This document shows, piece by piece, positions 26,601 to 36,303 of a stretch of DNA of 64,000 nucleotides. Made by a program: the position numbers and the translations under genes. This DNA comes from Nitrospira sp. (GTDB lineage Bacteria; Nitrospirota; Nitrospiria; Nitrospirales; Nitrospiraceae). Below the pieces are notes generated by a model that worked only from the letters and a program-made list of their open reading frames with translations, ran no database searches and had not been told where the DNA came from. The stretch lies in NCBI GenBank assembly GCA_029194675.1, contig JARFXP010000002.1:930001-994000 (forward strand), in the 5' to 3' direction. Position 1 is the first letter of the stretch, and the number at the start of each line of letters is the position of its first letter.

Positions 26601-27725
26601 CCTATAAACGGCAGTTGAAGCAGCGGCCTGCTCGGGGATAGCCTGGCTGGCAGCGGATTGGGGGCACATTTCTTCGTACGAAGGGAGTCCCCCAATGGGT
26701 GAGGCATCACGCAAGGCCGTGGCAGGACAGAAGGGGGCGCTTGCGCTCGAGACGTGTGGGGGGCGAATCCACGTGGAGTGGGACCCTGCTGCAGCCGTGA
26801 CCCCACTGGGACAACTGCCGTTCTGCATTGAGTGTCTCAAGGTGAGGGGCCTGTTCGAGGCCTGGGTGGCGGACTGCCCGCTCGCCTCCCACAGCCACCA
26901 CGCATCGGCTACACGCACCGTGCTCGCCACCTTGCTGCTGGCGATCCTCGCCGGCCACCACCGCTACGCGCCTAGCACGGCGATGCGCCATGACGGCATC
27001 CACCCGAGGCTGTTGGGTGTTGCCGGATTCGTCTCGGAGGATACGGCGCGACGGGCGCTTGCCCGGATGGACGAATCATCGGGCGTGGCTTGGCTCGATC
27101 GGCACCTGGCGAAGACGCCCCACCCGTTGCTGACGACGCCGTGGTTCTGGATCTGGATACAACGGTGAAGGGCCTGTATGGGAAGCAGGAAGGGGCCGTC
27201 GTGGGCTACAACCCAAAGAAGCCGGGGCGACCGTCGCACAGCTATCACAGCGCATTCATGGCAAACACCCGGCTGGCCCTGGTGGTGGACGTGCTGCCGA
27301 GCGCCCCGATGCATCACCTGCCGAGGCTCTGGGCGTGGCTGGATGCCTTGCCGAAGGAGGCACGCCCCGCCATGTTGCACGGGGACGTGGCCTTTGGCAA
27401 CGCATCGGTGCTCCGCGCGGCCGAGGCTCGAGATCAGCCGTCTCTCACCAAGCTACGCGTCACGAAGCATGTGAAGGCCTTCATCAAGACGCTCTTCCGC
27501 TCCACTGCGTGGGAGGAGGCGGGGCAAGGTTGGGAAGGGGTCGAAGATACGCTGCGGCTGTCAGGCTGGAGCCGAACACGGCGGGTCATCGTGCTGCGCC
27601 GCCCCCTTACCGGCGAGCTGCTCATGACCGGGACGGACGCCGATCAATCGCGGTTCGACTTCATGGAGAGCGAGGTGCCGACCAAGCGCTATGAGTATGC
27701 CGTGCTGGTCACCTCAACCCGGTCC
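26601..27725 (+). mobile_element. IS1380-family element, 3' end lost
   Basis: It begins at CCTATAAACGGCAGTTGAAGC, the same end as the fragment at 47752, and runs to the left end of the IS21 element at 27726. The right end and C-terminal part of its transposase are missing, and no continuation is found beyond IS21 at 29975. Confidence 0.75.
26695..27725 (+). pseudogene. IS1380-family transposase, frameshifted and truncated
   Basis: The N-terminal part (start MGEASRKAVAGQKGA) ends in a shifted frame at about 27141-27145, where a single missing G in GTGG/TTCTGG breaks LDLDTTVKG. The rest reads on in the second frame (VLDLDTTVKGLYGKQEGAVVG and ALLVVDVLPS-like strands) until IS21 cuts it. The first catalytic aspartates are present and the C-terminal catalytic glutamate is lost. 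It cannot be active. Confidence 0.8.
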
Positions 27726-27799
27726 TGTCAGCGGTCATGCAATAATCCCCAGATGCGGTCAGTGAATTCTCCCCACCCTTATTAAGAAGGAGGAGAGAG

Positions 27800-29137
27800 A
27801 TGGAGCTTGACGAGACCAACGAGACAACGATCATGCGGCCCCAGGTGGATCCCGCTGGGGAGGCATGCATGGTGGATGAGGCACGGTGGGCAGAGATCCG
27901 ACGGTTGTTTGACGAAGCACGAGTCTCTATTTCGGAGATCGGGCGGCGCGTGGACTTGGATCGCAAGACGGTCCGCCGCAGTCTGCGGCAGCCGACATGG
28001 CAGCCCTACCAGCGGGCCGTGGTGGCAGCGATCTTGCTGACGGCTCATGCCGACTGTGTGCGGGCCCGGGCGCCGCAGGTCGGGTACTCGGCGCGGATTC
28101 TCTATCAGGCACTGCGGGCGCATCACGGCTCCCCTGGCAGTTATGAGACGGTGAAGCGGTTCGTCGCGCCGCTGCGCGAAGTCCAGCTGCAAGCGGACCG
28201 GGCGTTGCTCCGGTTTGAGACGCCGCCCGGCCAGCAGAGTCAGATTGATTGGGGCCAAGCCACCGTGCCCTTTCGTGCGGGCCCCGTCGTGATCCACGTG
28301 TTCGTGCTCACATTGGGCTTCAGCCGCCGTGGGGTCTATCACGCCTGTGCCGATGAGCGACTGGCGCAATTTCTGGAAGCCCATGAACGGGCCTTTGCGC
28401 ATTTCGGCGGCCACACGCGGGAACATCTGTATGACCGGCCGCGGACCGTGTGCTACGCGGATGAGACGGGACGACGGATCTGGAACCCCACATTCAACGC
28501 CTTTGCCGACGACTGGGGCTTCGAACCCCGTGTGTGTCGGCCCTATCGGGCACAGACGAAGGGCCAGGTCGAATCGGGCGTGAAGTATCTGAAGCGGAAT
28601 TTCCTACCGGGACGGACGTTCATCGATGTGGTGGACTTCCAGACCCAACTCGATGAATGGACCGCGACGAGCGCCGATCAGCGCCTGCATGGCACGACGC
28701 ATGAGCAACCGATCGTGCGGTTCGAACGAGAACGCGAGCAGCTCGTCCCCCTGGCGGGTCAGCAGAGTTTTCAGCAGGAAGCCCGTGTCTCCCGGATCGT
28801 GGCCGACGACTATCTGGTGAGTCTGGACACGAACCGCTATTCCGTCCCGTTCCGCTTCATCGGGCAGCGGGTGGAGGTGCAGCGACGGGGCGAGCGGGTG
28901 CCTATCTTCTCTCGCGATCGCGAGGTGGCGACGCATCCCGTACTCTCAGGCCACCACCAATTTGGCATCCTGCCGGAGCATGGCCCCGGCGCCATCGCGC
29001 GGCTCCCGCGCCAGCGGCGCTCGACCATACACGAGCCGGGCCCACGTGCTGGGTCGCTGCCCGAGGTCGAGAGCCGGGATCTGGCCTGCTACGAGGCGCT
29101 GTGTGGGAGCGCCGCGGCGCACGAGGTGCAGCCATGA
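27800..29137 (+). CDS. istA: IS21 transposase IstA
   Basis: A 445-residue transposase. An N-terminal helix-turn-helix (ISEIGRRVDLDRKTVRRSL) is followed by the DDE core: D in QIDWGQATV, D in CYADETGRR and E in QVESGVKYLKRNF. A C-terminal beta domain follows (YLVSLDTNRYSVPF). The frame is intact. The ATG at 27800 follows AAGGAGGAG. Its stop overlaps the istB start (ATGA). Confidence 0.92.
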   Translation: MELDETNETTIMRPQVDPAGEACMVDEARWAEIRRLFDEARVSISEIGRRVDLDRKTVRRSLRQPTWQPYQRAVVAAILLTAHADCVRARAPQVGYSARILYQALRAHHGSPGSYETVKRFVAPLREVQLQADRALLRFETPPGQQSQIDWGQATVPFRAGPVVIHVFVLTLGFSRRGVYHACADERLAQFLEAHERAFAHFGGHTREHLYDRPRTVCYADETGRRIWNPTFNAFADDWGFEPRVCRPYRAQTKGQVESGVKYLKRNFLPGRTFIDVVDFQTQLDEWTATSADQRLHGTTHEQPIVRFEREREQLVPLAGQQSFQQEARVSRIVADDYLVSLDTNRYSVPFRFIGQRVEVQRRGERVPIFSRDREVATHPVLSGHHQFGILPEHGPGAIARLPRQRRSTIHEPGPRAGSLPEVESRDLACYEALCGSAAAHEVQP

Positions 29138-29916
29138 ACGCCGCGCCACTGGACCGGCTCCGTGAACAGCTGACGCCGCTGCGGCTCTTGCAGAGCCGCG
29201 AACGGCTCGACGCCCTCTTACAGGAGGCGGCGACGAAGGAGCTCTCGTATGCCGACTTCCTGGATCAGGTCCTGGGCGAAGAAGTCGCCGCAAAAGCGGA
29301 GAAGAACATCACGATGCGGACCAGTCTCGCCCGCGTTCCGTTCGTGAAGAGCCTGGAGGCCTTCGATTTCGCCTATCAACCCTCGCTGGATAAGAAGCAG
29401 CTCCAGCAGGTGGCGACGTGTCACTGCATTGAGCACGGCGAGAATGTCGTGATCCTCGGGCCACCCGGCGTGGGCAAAAGCCATCTGGCGATTGGGGTCG
29501 GGCTCAAAGCCATTGCGCAGGGCTATCGCGTGTTATTTACGACGGCGGCCGCGATGATTGCCCTGCTGACTCGCGCGCAGCTAGAGAATCGGCTGGAGGA
29601 CAAGCTGAAGTTCTACACCATTCCGCGCCTCCTGATCATCGATGCGATTGGCTATTGGCCGATGGACCGCACGGGGGCGAACGTGTTTTTCCAACTCATC
29701 TCACGCCGCTACGAGAAGGGGCCGATGATTCTGACCAGTCATCAGAATTTCGGCGCCTGGGGGGAGGTGTTTGGCGACCGCGTGCTCGCGACGGCGATCC
29801 TGGATCGGGTCCTGCACCACGCCATCACCATCAATATCCGCGGACATTCGTACCGACTCAAGGACAAACTCAAAGCCGGACTCGTGCGAATGGAGGAGGC
29901 TTCAACGACGACGTAA
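29134..29916 (+). CDS. istB: IS21 helper ATPase IstB
   Basis: A 260-residue AAA+ protein that assists IstA. Walker A is GPPGVGKSHLA and Walker B is RLLIIDAIGYWPM. The usual aspartate-glutamate pair after Walker B reads DAIG here instead of DEIG, a deviation that could lower ATPase activity. The start at 29134 overlaps the istA stop by four bases, the normal IS21 arrangement. Confidence 0.92.
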   Translation: MNAAPLDRLREQLTPLRLLQSRERLDALLQEAATKELSYADFLDQVLGEEVAAKAEKNITMRTSLARVPFVKSLEAFDFAYQPSLDKKQLQQVATCHCIEHGENVVILGPPGVGKSHLAIGVGLKAIAQGYRVLFTTAAAMIALLTRAQLENRLEDKLKFYTIPRLLIIDAIGYWPMDRTGANVFFQLISRRYEKGPMILTSHQNFGAWGEVFGDRVLATAILDRVLHHAITINIRGHSYRLKDKLKAGLVRMEEASTTT

Positions 29917-30039
29917 CCCCAGTGTGGGGAATTTTCGATGACCATAACTGGGCACATTTGGGTGCCCCTTGACAGACTGCGGAGCAGTGGACCGATGCCG
30001 ACCGCCTGCGGGCAATTCTCACCCGCGCGTTCGCCAGAT

Positions 30040-30438
30040 TCATGCTCTCACCCGCAGGGCCTCCGACCTTGTTGATCTCACAACCTGCGCCGACAGGACA
30101 CGTTGACCGCCGTTTTTAGGATGATTGTTCTGTTCATTGTATTGTGCGATGACGTAGGCTCCTAACTCAGGTCTGAGCGAGATGCTTTTTCTCGTCGTAC
30201 CCTTGTCGATGTGGAGAATCACGACTTCGCCTGTTTCCCGATCTTTTACCGACACGTTCCAGGACTGTGAGGATTGTTCGTCGACTTTCATCACATCCCC
30301 TCGGATAATCTTGCCTGACCGTACATCGGGTTTGTCATAGACCGTTCTGTCCGTAGAGAGAGCGAGCGTAGATAGGCTGATACAGAACATGAGGGTAAGA
30401 CATGTCATTCCTATGGCTTTTGACAGAAGACGCATCAT
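30040..30438 (-). CDS. Exported protein of unknown function
   Basis: A 132-residue protein with a signal peptide (hydrophobic 9-26, cleavage near TLALS). The mature part looks like a small beta protein (KIIRGDVMKVDEQ, WNVSVKDRETGEVVILHIDKGT) of the kind often seen in periplasmic OB-fold or YgiW-like proteins; that similarity is only by eye. A GGAGGG site lies just before the two adjacent ATG codons. It stands alone on the minus strand next to the IS cluster. Confidence 0.72.
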   Translation of the reverse strand: MMRLLSKAIGMTCLTLMFCISLSTLALSTDRTVYDKPDVRSGKIIRGDVMKVDEQSSQSWNVSVKDRETGEVVILHIDKGTTRKSISLRPELGAYVIAQYNEQNNHPKNGGQRVLSAQVVRSTRSEALRVRA

Positions 30439-30648
30439 TGAACCCTCCCCTTCACATAAGTAGTCAAAAAAACATCTACTTTTACCAAGAAACGTACCAG
30501 ATGAAGAGACAATTTGAACCTGGCAGAATCCCTAGTGTAGGCGAGAGGGAATAGTCATCAGTCTTCAAGTCCGCACGCCATCATCACCTCCTTCGGGATT
30601 GTGACGGCGCAACCTTCGCGTCTGATCACCGAAAAACCAGGGACTTGA

Positions 30649-31587
30649 CTATTTTTTCTTTGGTGCTGTGTTCTTGAGTCTTTGGAGTTCGGCGTTCTGC
30701 TCATCCACCTTCTGCTGGAGCGCTTTCAGTTCTTCCTTGAAGGTTTGCAGCTCGGCGTCATTTTTACCAGGAGGTAGTGTTTGAACAGGGATCGATTGAG
30801 GCGGTTGTACGACTGGCGCCATGCCTGAAGGGACCGGCTGAGCCGTAGGAGCAGGAGATGGAGGAGCCGCAAGGATTCTGGCCAGCAGTTGATAATCAAT
30901 CGCGACAGACTGATCCTCGGACTTGCCGATCCATTTGGATCGGTCATAGACATCCGGCCGTACAGCCGACTCCGGCAAGAAGGTCACTGCTCGGTCACGG
31001 AGACCATCGGTGTCCGGAAGCGGGCGTGGGTCTTTTTCTGGGGCTTTAGACTTTTTCCCTGGGTTGTATCGATACTGAGTCAACGTAAAATGCAGCGAGA
31101 GGCCGTCCGCGAAGAGGTAGCCGGATGTGGTTTCTCTATTTTGGCTGACCTTCGGGGCCTGTGATATTTCCGGAGCGGAGTAGATTCGGAATCCCACTCG
31201 CTGATTAGGAGTCGCTTGAGCGAGAGCGGAGACAATATGAGGAGTGAGGAACTCTATATCAGCCTCGGAGAATGTCCGCACATCGTTCAAGTTCGTAGAA
31301 CGCGACGCCTTGCCGAATAACAGCAACAGTCCGGTCTTTTCTTTCGTATGCACACCGCGCAAGATATCTGCGACGGTCATCTTCGACAATTTGATGGGAT
31401 GCGCGGCTTGGAATGAAGTGTCTAAGCCGTTCTCAAGGAACACAGTGCCCAGAGAACTCTCATGAATAGGCGTCTGGACAGGGCGAGAGCCGGCGCAACC
31501 AACAACCACGAGACTCAAACTCCCCAGAATCAGAAAGCCCAGAGTCCGCTTGAAGGACGAACGATTAGTGTATCTAGTGTTTCTCAT
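30649..31587 (-). CDS. Lipoprotein with C-terminal coiled coil
   Basis: A 312-residue protein. The signal ends in the lipobox VVVGC (C31). A folded region (about 40-225) with beta-rich stretches such as RVGFRIYSAPEI is followed by a proline-rich linker (about 235-270) and a heptad coil (LQTFKEELKALQQKVDEQNAEL). The layout suggests an outer-membrane-anchored protein that meets a partner through the coil. The family is not recognised. A further gene could share its transcript, but 210 bases separate it from 30438. Confidence 0.78.
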   Translation of the reverse strand: MRNTRYTNRSSFKRTLGFLILGSLSLVVVGCAGSRPVQTPIHESSLGTVFLENGLDTSFQAAHPIKLSKMTVADILRGVHTKEKTGLLLLFGKASRSTNLNDVRTFSEADIEFLTPHIVSALAQATPNQRVGFRIYSAPEISQAPKVSQNRETTSGYLFADGLSLHFTLTQYRYNPGKKSKAPEKDPRPLPDTDGLRDRAVTFLPESAVRPDVYDRSKWIGKSEDQSVAIDYQLLARILAAPPSPAPTAQPVPSGMAPVVQPPQSIPVQTLPPGKNDAELQTFKEELKALQQKVDEQNAELQRLKNTAPKKK

Positions 31588-31833
31588 AACCTCGCGGCGA
31601 AAGTCGGTTCTTGGCGCGTAGTGTAGCAGGAATATTCAGCAAAACAAAGGATCGTGGTTCCGGTTCTACTGCTCAGCCAAGCCCGGTATTACCAGTGGCG
31701 CGATCAATTTTTCACGAACGCTACGAAGGCGTTCGAGGTCACTCGGCGGAGGGACCGCCGAACGCACCGCTGCACGAGCATGCTCGGCTGAAGGACTGGT
31801 CGAGGAACTGACGTTCCGTTGGATGGAAACAAT

Positions 31834-31870
31834 CAAGAGCCGGAACCGATCGTCTGGAATCCGGCTCTTG
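31834..31870 (-). terminator. Terminator downstream of the porin gene
   Basis: An 11-bp stem (CAAGAGCCGGA/TCCGGCTCTTG) with a 15-base loop, 34 bases past the porin stop. On the minus strand the hairpin is followed by ATTGTTT, a weak T run. Confidence 0.65.
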
Positions 31871-31904
31871 TTGAACAAGTGACGTGCTCGTTCATGTGCG
31901 CTGG

Positions 31905-33206
31905 TTAGTACTGCAACTGCAACGCCACGTGGAATGAAGGGACCCTATTTCCGGTCGCATCCGGACTAAAATTTCCTGTGAGCGCCCCCTTGGTCTCCAA
32001 GTCGCCGTACCGGCCGTACACGGCAATCCGCGCATTGTGGCCGGAGACGATGTAGTTCAGGCCATACTCATATTCCTGCCGCATAGCGCTGTACGTCGGA
32101 CTGATGCTCGTGAACCGAAAATAGGGTTGGAACCGTCCGATGCCGACTTCCTGTGGAATCAGGTACAACCCATACACCGTGTACGAGAGTCCATCGAAGA
32201 CGCAGAAGCACGTGGTAGGCTGGGTAAATGCATTGGCCCCATAGTTGGCGAAAAACTGCTTGAATTCGCTGTTGAACGTAAACACCCCCAGGTTGTTCGG
32301 AAGGACCTTTTCGAACAACACGTCGACGGAAATCCCGGTGAAATCCGACACATTCCCGGTGGCTAAGTTTCCGGCTCCATCCTTTTGATACTGCACGTTC
32401 CCGGCGATGGCCAGGATGTCTCCGGCCGTGCCGTAATAGGTGCCGCTCGTGTAGTAGCCGGGGTTGACTTCATCATTGAGCAGGTTCCACTGTAAGCGGC
32501 CCGTGTACATCATCGTGTTGCTCGGATTGGGTCCGTTCCGCAACCCTTGCGAGACGCTCGTCACATACAACAGGTGCGTCCCAAAGGAGGGGTGAATCTT
32601 GCCCCAGAAGCTGACGCCATTGTCACGCCCATAGAGGCCGGCTCCACCGTTACTGGCGTTCGTTCCGTTGAAATTGGCGCTGTAGTCGGCGGGGAAAAGC
32701 GGCGTTCTGAACCCATCGAAGGTGGCATGATAGAAGGGCCCGTTCAACTCGCCGCGCTCGCTCGGGAGCAACAGCCGCCCGACCCAGATGTTGACCTTCT
32801 CATTGAACTCAAACTTGCCGATCGCATCGAGCAAACCGATTGAAGAGTTGCCGCCAAAGTTCTGAGCTCCACCTACAAATGGACCAGACCCGCCATTCGT
32901 ATTACAGTCAAAGCAGTCCGTGTTGAACTCAAATTTCACATACTTATGGATCTGCCCGTTGATGTAGATACGCGCGTTGTTGATGGCGAAATTATTGCTC
33001 CAGTCCTGACCGTTCAGTGACCCATTTTCAATGGTATTGAAGCTGGTACGAATACCCATGCCGATGGAGATCCACTTGTCATCATCGGCCTTGATCGTGC
33101 CGGCGGCATAGGCATGGGGCAGCGTAGCCCCCATTCCAGCCACCAGGGCTGCGATGACTCCAGCGATTACAAACCTCGCCCACCGCCTTCTACAATGGTT
33201 CTTCAT
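31905..33206 (-). CDS. Outer-membrane porin, phosphate-selective porin-like
   Basis: A 433-residue beta-barrel protein. A signal peptide (cleavage after HAYA, near 35) precedes alternating strand patterns throughout and a C-terminal aromatic end (ALQLQY), needed for barrel insertion. NFAINNARIYINGQIHKYVKFEF resembles the start of the OprO/OprP group. The loop with three cysteines (DCFDCNT) is unusual. It lets small solutes through the outer membrane. The ATG follows AAGGGAGGGC. The kinase at 33815 is divergently oriented and 608 bases away. Confidence 0.88.
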   Translation of the reverse strand: MKNHCRRRWARFVIAGVIAALVAGMGATLPHAYAAGTIKADDDKWISIGMGIRTSFNTIENGSLNGQDWSNNFAINNARIYINGQIHKYVKFEFNTDCFDCNTNGGSGPFVGGAQNFGGNSSIGLLDAIGKFEFNEKVNIWVGRLLLPSERGELNGPFYHATFDGFRTPLFPADYSANFNGTNASNGGAGLYGRDNGVSFWGKIHPSFGTHLLYVTSVSQGLRNGPNPSNTMMYTGRLQWNLLNDEVNPGYYTSGTYYGTAGDILAIAGNVQYQKDGAGNLATGNVSDFTGISVDVLFEKVLPNNLGVFTFNSEFKQFFANYGANAFTQPTTCFCVFDGLSYTVYGLYLIPQEVGIGRFQPYFRFTSISPTYSAMRQEYEYGLNYIVSGHNARIAVYGRYGDLETKGALTGNFSPDATGNRVPSFHVALQLQY

Positions 33207-33814
33207 ACTGATGCCCTCCCTTAGGTGAGTGATAGAAATGGTAGCTCACATCAGTTGAATTACAAAATGAAATGAGAAAGTTGTCGCGGAGTATGGCTAA
33301 GTCTTCGCAAGATCGCAAGAAGTTATACGAGCTCGGTAGATTTTTACGTATCGCTCAGGGTGATACCGTCGTTCAGTCAGGGTTTCCCCGATAGAGTGCA
33401 TTACGGCGTAGCGCAATGATTGCTATCACAGGTGGAAGAATAGAGTACGGACGACGACACCCGCTTCTGGGAGTTGCATGCTCATCCCCGATCACAGTTT
33501 TCAGTCGGCAGGCGAAAGCGCTCTTTGCACGGATTTGAAGTCGCTGGGAAACGTATGCAGTGTTTCAAATTACATCCGTCTCATCACCTGTGGGATCCGT
33601 GCCCCTGTCATGGTGGCTCTCCTTGAGGGTCCATAACCCGGCCGGATCAGGAGCGACAAAAAGCGGACAGACGATGTGCTGCCTACATCCATTCTCGATC
33701 CCGATCCTGATCTGGAGTATCATACAGGGCCGGGCGGCAGAGGCACTTCTGGTTCCATAGGGGCAGCCGTCGTCGAATTACAGACTGTTATGTTGCTTCA
33801 GACAGCAGATTGCA
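33207..33814. other. Intergenic region between porin and sensor kinase
   Basis: About 600 bases between two divergent genes. I see no supported coding frame; short open frames here lack ribosome sites and family features. It should hold the promoters of both genes. TTTTTACGTATCGCTCAGGG (around 33344) could be a regulator site but no consensus match is convincing. Confidence 0.5.
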
Positions 33815-35272
33815 ATGAACAGTAACTATGTCCGAGCACTGATTCCGCTGATTCTGACTGCGACTTTCCTTCTCGACGTGTTCATGCCGTGGGGTTATGC
33901 AGTCTGGGTCGTTGGAGATGTCTTCGGCGTATTATTGACCCTCGGGATTGAGTGGCCGATGGCTCCATATGTTGTTGCGGCCACCGGGACTGTCCTCGCG
34001 TACATGGGGCACACACTCTCTCCTCCAGTCATCGCGGTAGACATTGCCGGCTTCAATCGCGTCGTGGGCATAGCCCTTCTGTGGATTACGGCCTGGCTCG
34101 TGGCGCGAGCGAGAAGGGCGAAACTCGACGATGCTACCAGACGACTGGGGGCTATCGTGGAGAGTAGCAGCGATGCCATTCTGAGCGTGACGCCTGACGG
34201 TTTCGTAACCACGTGGAATGGAGGCGCAGAGCGTATCTTCGGGTATACCGCTAACGAGATGATCGGCCGTTCGATCCTCACGATTATTCCAGCCCATCTC
34301 CATCGGGACAGAGCCCGGCTGCTGGCCACGGTGCGCGGAGCCCATGACATTCAAAGCTATGATGCAGTACGGTTGACCAAGGACGGCCGATGCATCGATG
34401 TGTCGGTCACATTATCGCCGCTCAAGGATTCCGTCGGTCAGTTCGTGGGGGTCTCGAAAGTCATCCGGGATATCAGCGACCGGAAGAGAGGGGAGGGCCT
34501 TCTGAGACAAGCGCACGAAGCATTAGAAATGAGGGTTCAGGAGAGAACCGCCGAATTGAGCGCCGCCAACCATTCCCTACGGATACTTTCTAGCCGACTG
34601 ATGCAAGTGCAGGAAGAGGAGAGAAGTCGTCTGGCGCGCGATCTGCACGACGAAGTCGGACAGTTGCTGACGGCACTGAAGATCGACCTGCAAGACATCC
34701 GGCATGGTGAGGCCGAGAAGGCCCGTTTCGGTTCTCTCACGGATAGCCTAGAGCTGGTGGACCGCCTGCTGACTCAAGTGCGGACTCTGGCGCTGGATCT
34801 CCGACCGTCACTGCTTGACGATCTGGGTCTGGTGTCAGCGCTGCGCTGGTATGCGAACCGGCAGGCGGCGCGTAATGGATGGACCCTTTCGCTCTTGGTC
34901 GAGGGAATGGGCGGGCGAGTCCCGGTCCCCATTGAGGTCACCTGCTTTCGGGTTGCCCAGGAGGCGCTGACCAACGTCGCAAAATACGCAAGGGCCAAGA
35001 TGATCGATCTTGCGTTGCGTCGGCAAGATGGGGAAGTCATGCTCATCATTCAAGACGACGGTGTGGGATTCGACGTGCCGTCAGCCAGACGGCGGGCACA
35101 GGGCGGAGAAAGCGTCGGGCTGCTCGGTATGGAAGAGCGTGTGCGGTTAGCCGGCGGCAGCTTGGTCATCTCATCAGCCCCGGGGGATGGGACCAGGCTC
35201 GAACTGTGCTTCCCGCTCACAGAGCAGGAACAGGCCAAGCCACATGTAGCGGTTGAGGTCATATCGTCATGA
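33815..35272 (+). CDS. Membrane PAS sensor kinase, NarX-type (HisKA_3)
   Basis: A 485-residue kinase. Four hydrophobic segments (about 8-26, 30-45, 50-68 and 80-98) form a membrane input domain. A PAS domain (about 108-225: IVESSSDAILSVTPDG, ERIFGYTANEMIG) and a coiled coil (about 225-270) follow. HisKA_3 has its histidine in RDLHDEVGQ near 282, and the HATPase has ALTNVAKYA and GVGFDV. NarX/DegS-like kinases pair with LuxR-type regulators, and one follows with a 4-base overlap. It lies just upstream of the urea locus, so a regulatory link is possible but unproven. Confidence 0.93.
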   Translation: MNSNYVRALIPLILTATFLLDVFMPWGYAVWVVGDVFGVLLTLGIEWPMAPYVVAATGTVLAYMGHTLSPPVIAVDIAGFNRVVGIALLWITAWLVARARRAKLDDATRRLGAIVESSSDAILSVTPDGFVTTWNGGAERIFGYTANEMIGRSILTIIPAHLHRDRARLLATVRGAHDIQSYDAVRLTKDGRCIDVSVTLSPLKDSVGQFVGVSKVIRDISDRKRGEGLLRQAHEALEMRVQERTAELSAANHSLRILSSRLMQVQEEERSRLARDLHDEVGQLLTALKIDLQDIRHGEAEKARFGSLTDSLELVDRLLTQVRTLALDLRPSLLDDLGLVSALRWYANRQAARNGWTLSLLVEGMGGRVPVPIEVTCFRVAQEALTNVAKYARAKMIDLALRRQDGEVMLIIQDDGVGFDVPSARRRAQGGESVGLLGMEERVRLAGGSLVISSAPGDGTRLELCFPLTEQEQAKPHVAVEVISS

Positions 35273-35922
35273 GCCACCTCCGGATTCTTCTTGTAGAAGA
35301 TCATGCATTGGTCAGGGCCGGCATGAAGGCTCTCCTGCAAAAGATCGAGGGTACCGAGGTTGTCGCGGACATGGGCGATGGGCTGGAGGCCGTCAAGTAT
35401 GTGCAAACGGCCACTCCGGATCTTGTTCTGATGGATATTGCGATGCCCGGATTGAACGGCCTCGATACCACTGCCCGGATCGTCAAAGAAGCGCCGACCA
35501 CGCGTGTGATTCTGCTGTCGATGCATGCCAATGAAGAATACCTCAGGCAAGCTTTGCAGGTGGGTGCTTCTGGCTATCTGTTGAAAGGCGCAGAATTGGC
35601 TGAACTTGAGTTGGCCCTCAAGACGGTCGCCAGGGGTGAGAAGTACCTGACCCCGGCCGTGGCGAAATACGCCATCGAGGCCTACCGAGAAAAGTCTGAA
35701 GGTCCGATCGGTCCGCTGGCGAAACTGAGCATGCGCCAGCGCGAAATCCTCCAGCTCATCGCGGAAGGGCAAACCACAAAAGACATCGCCCAACGCTTGA
35801 ACTTGAGCGTGAAAACCGTGGAAACCCACCGAAGCCAATTGATGGAGCGGCTCGATATTCACGATGTGCCCGGGCTCGTCCGCTTCGCGATGCGTGTCGG
35901 ATTGATTCAGCCCGATTCCTAG
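35269..35922 (+). CDS. NarL/LuxR-type response regulator
   Basis: A 217-residue regulator. The receiver has the acidic residues in LLVEDH, phospho-acceptor D in LVLMDIAMPG near 55 and K in LLKGAELA. The C-terminal LuxR helix-turn-helix (about 150-210) reads MRQREILQLIAEG and TKDIAQRLNLSVKTVETHR. It overlaps the kinase gene as ATGA. It probably controls nearby promoters when phosphorylated. Confidence 0.95.
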   Translation: MSHLRILLVEDHALVRAGMKALLQKIEGTEVVADMGDGLEAVKYVQTATPDLVLMDIAMPGLNGLDTTARIVKEAPTTRVILLSMHANEEYLRQALQVGASGYLLKGAELAELELALKTVARGEKYLTPAVAKYAIEAYREKSEGPIGPLAKLSMRQREILQLIAEGQTTKDIAQRLNLSVKTVETHRSQLMERLDIHDVPGLVRFAMRVGLIQPDS

Positions 35923-36303
35923 TCATACGGTTGTTGGTTTATTTCGCGGGTCCTGCCATGGCGAACAGCCTCATCGGCTCCCGCCATTTCAGTACACTCG
36001 GCGGTCTCTCTCGGGGATCTCCGACCATTCTTTCAGGATTTTCCCGATGGGTGTACGCCCTCTTTTGTGAAATGCTCTGCCCTCGAACATGGGCAAAGTG
36101 ATTCGCGCGGCATTCTAATGAGGACCAGATGTCGGCGAGGATTAAGAGGATTACATTGAGAAAGGAGAGGAGAGATGAGACGATAGTCTCGCCAGGTCGT
36201 CAGGCGTGGCAAGGCCCTTGGTGGCCGGCCTTTTGGCGTAGTGGGTCCGTAAGCATCAGCCGAAAGTTTGCAACTCACAGCATAACACAAGGAGTGATGC
36301 CAC
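35923..36303. other. Upstream region of the urea locus
   Basis: Some 380 bases before urtA with no supported gene. It should contain the urtA promoter. A stretch GTGGCAAGGCCCTTGGTGG at 36206-36224 loosely resembles a sigma54 site but lacks the GC at the -12 position, so I do not call it. An ACAAGGAGTG ribosome site precedes urtA. Confidence 0.45.

Larger units (their letters stand above)
27726..29974 (+). mobile_element. IS21-family element, apparently complete
   Basis: A 2249-bp element starting TGTCAGCGGTC and ending TTGACA, with inner repeats of AATTC(T)CCCCAC near both ends. It carries intact istA and istB. The bases just outside (GGTCC on the left, GACTG on the right) are not identical, so no target duplication is visible. 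One flank may have been lost by deletion or recombination after insertion. Confidence 0.8.

Noticed and set aside
29975-30039. Possible transposase tail EQWTDADRLRAILTRAFARF right of IS21
   Set aside because: The short peptide looks protein-like but does not match the missing end of the IS1380 transposase and is too short to assign.
36206-36224. Sigma54-like site upstream of urtA
   Set aside because: GG is present at the -24 position but the -12 GC is missing; the match is too weak to call, though nitrogen control would be plausible.
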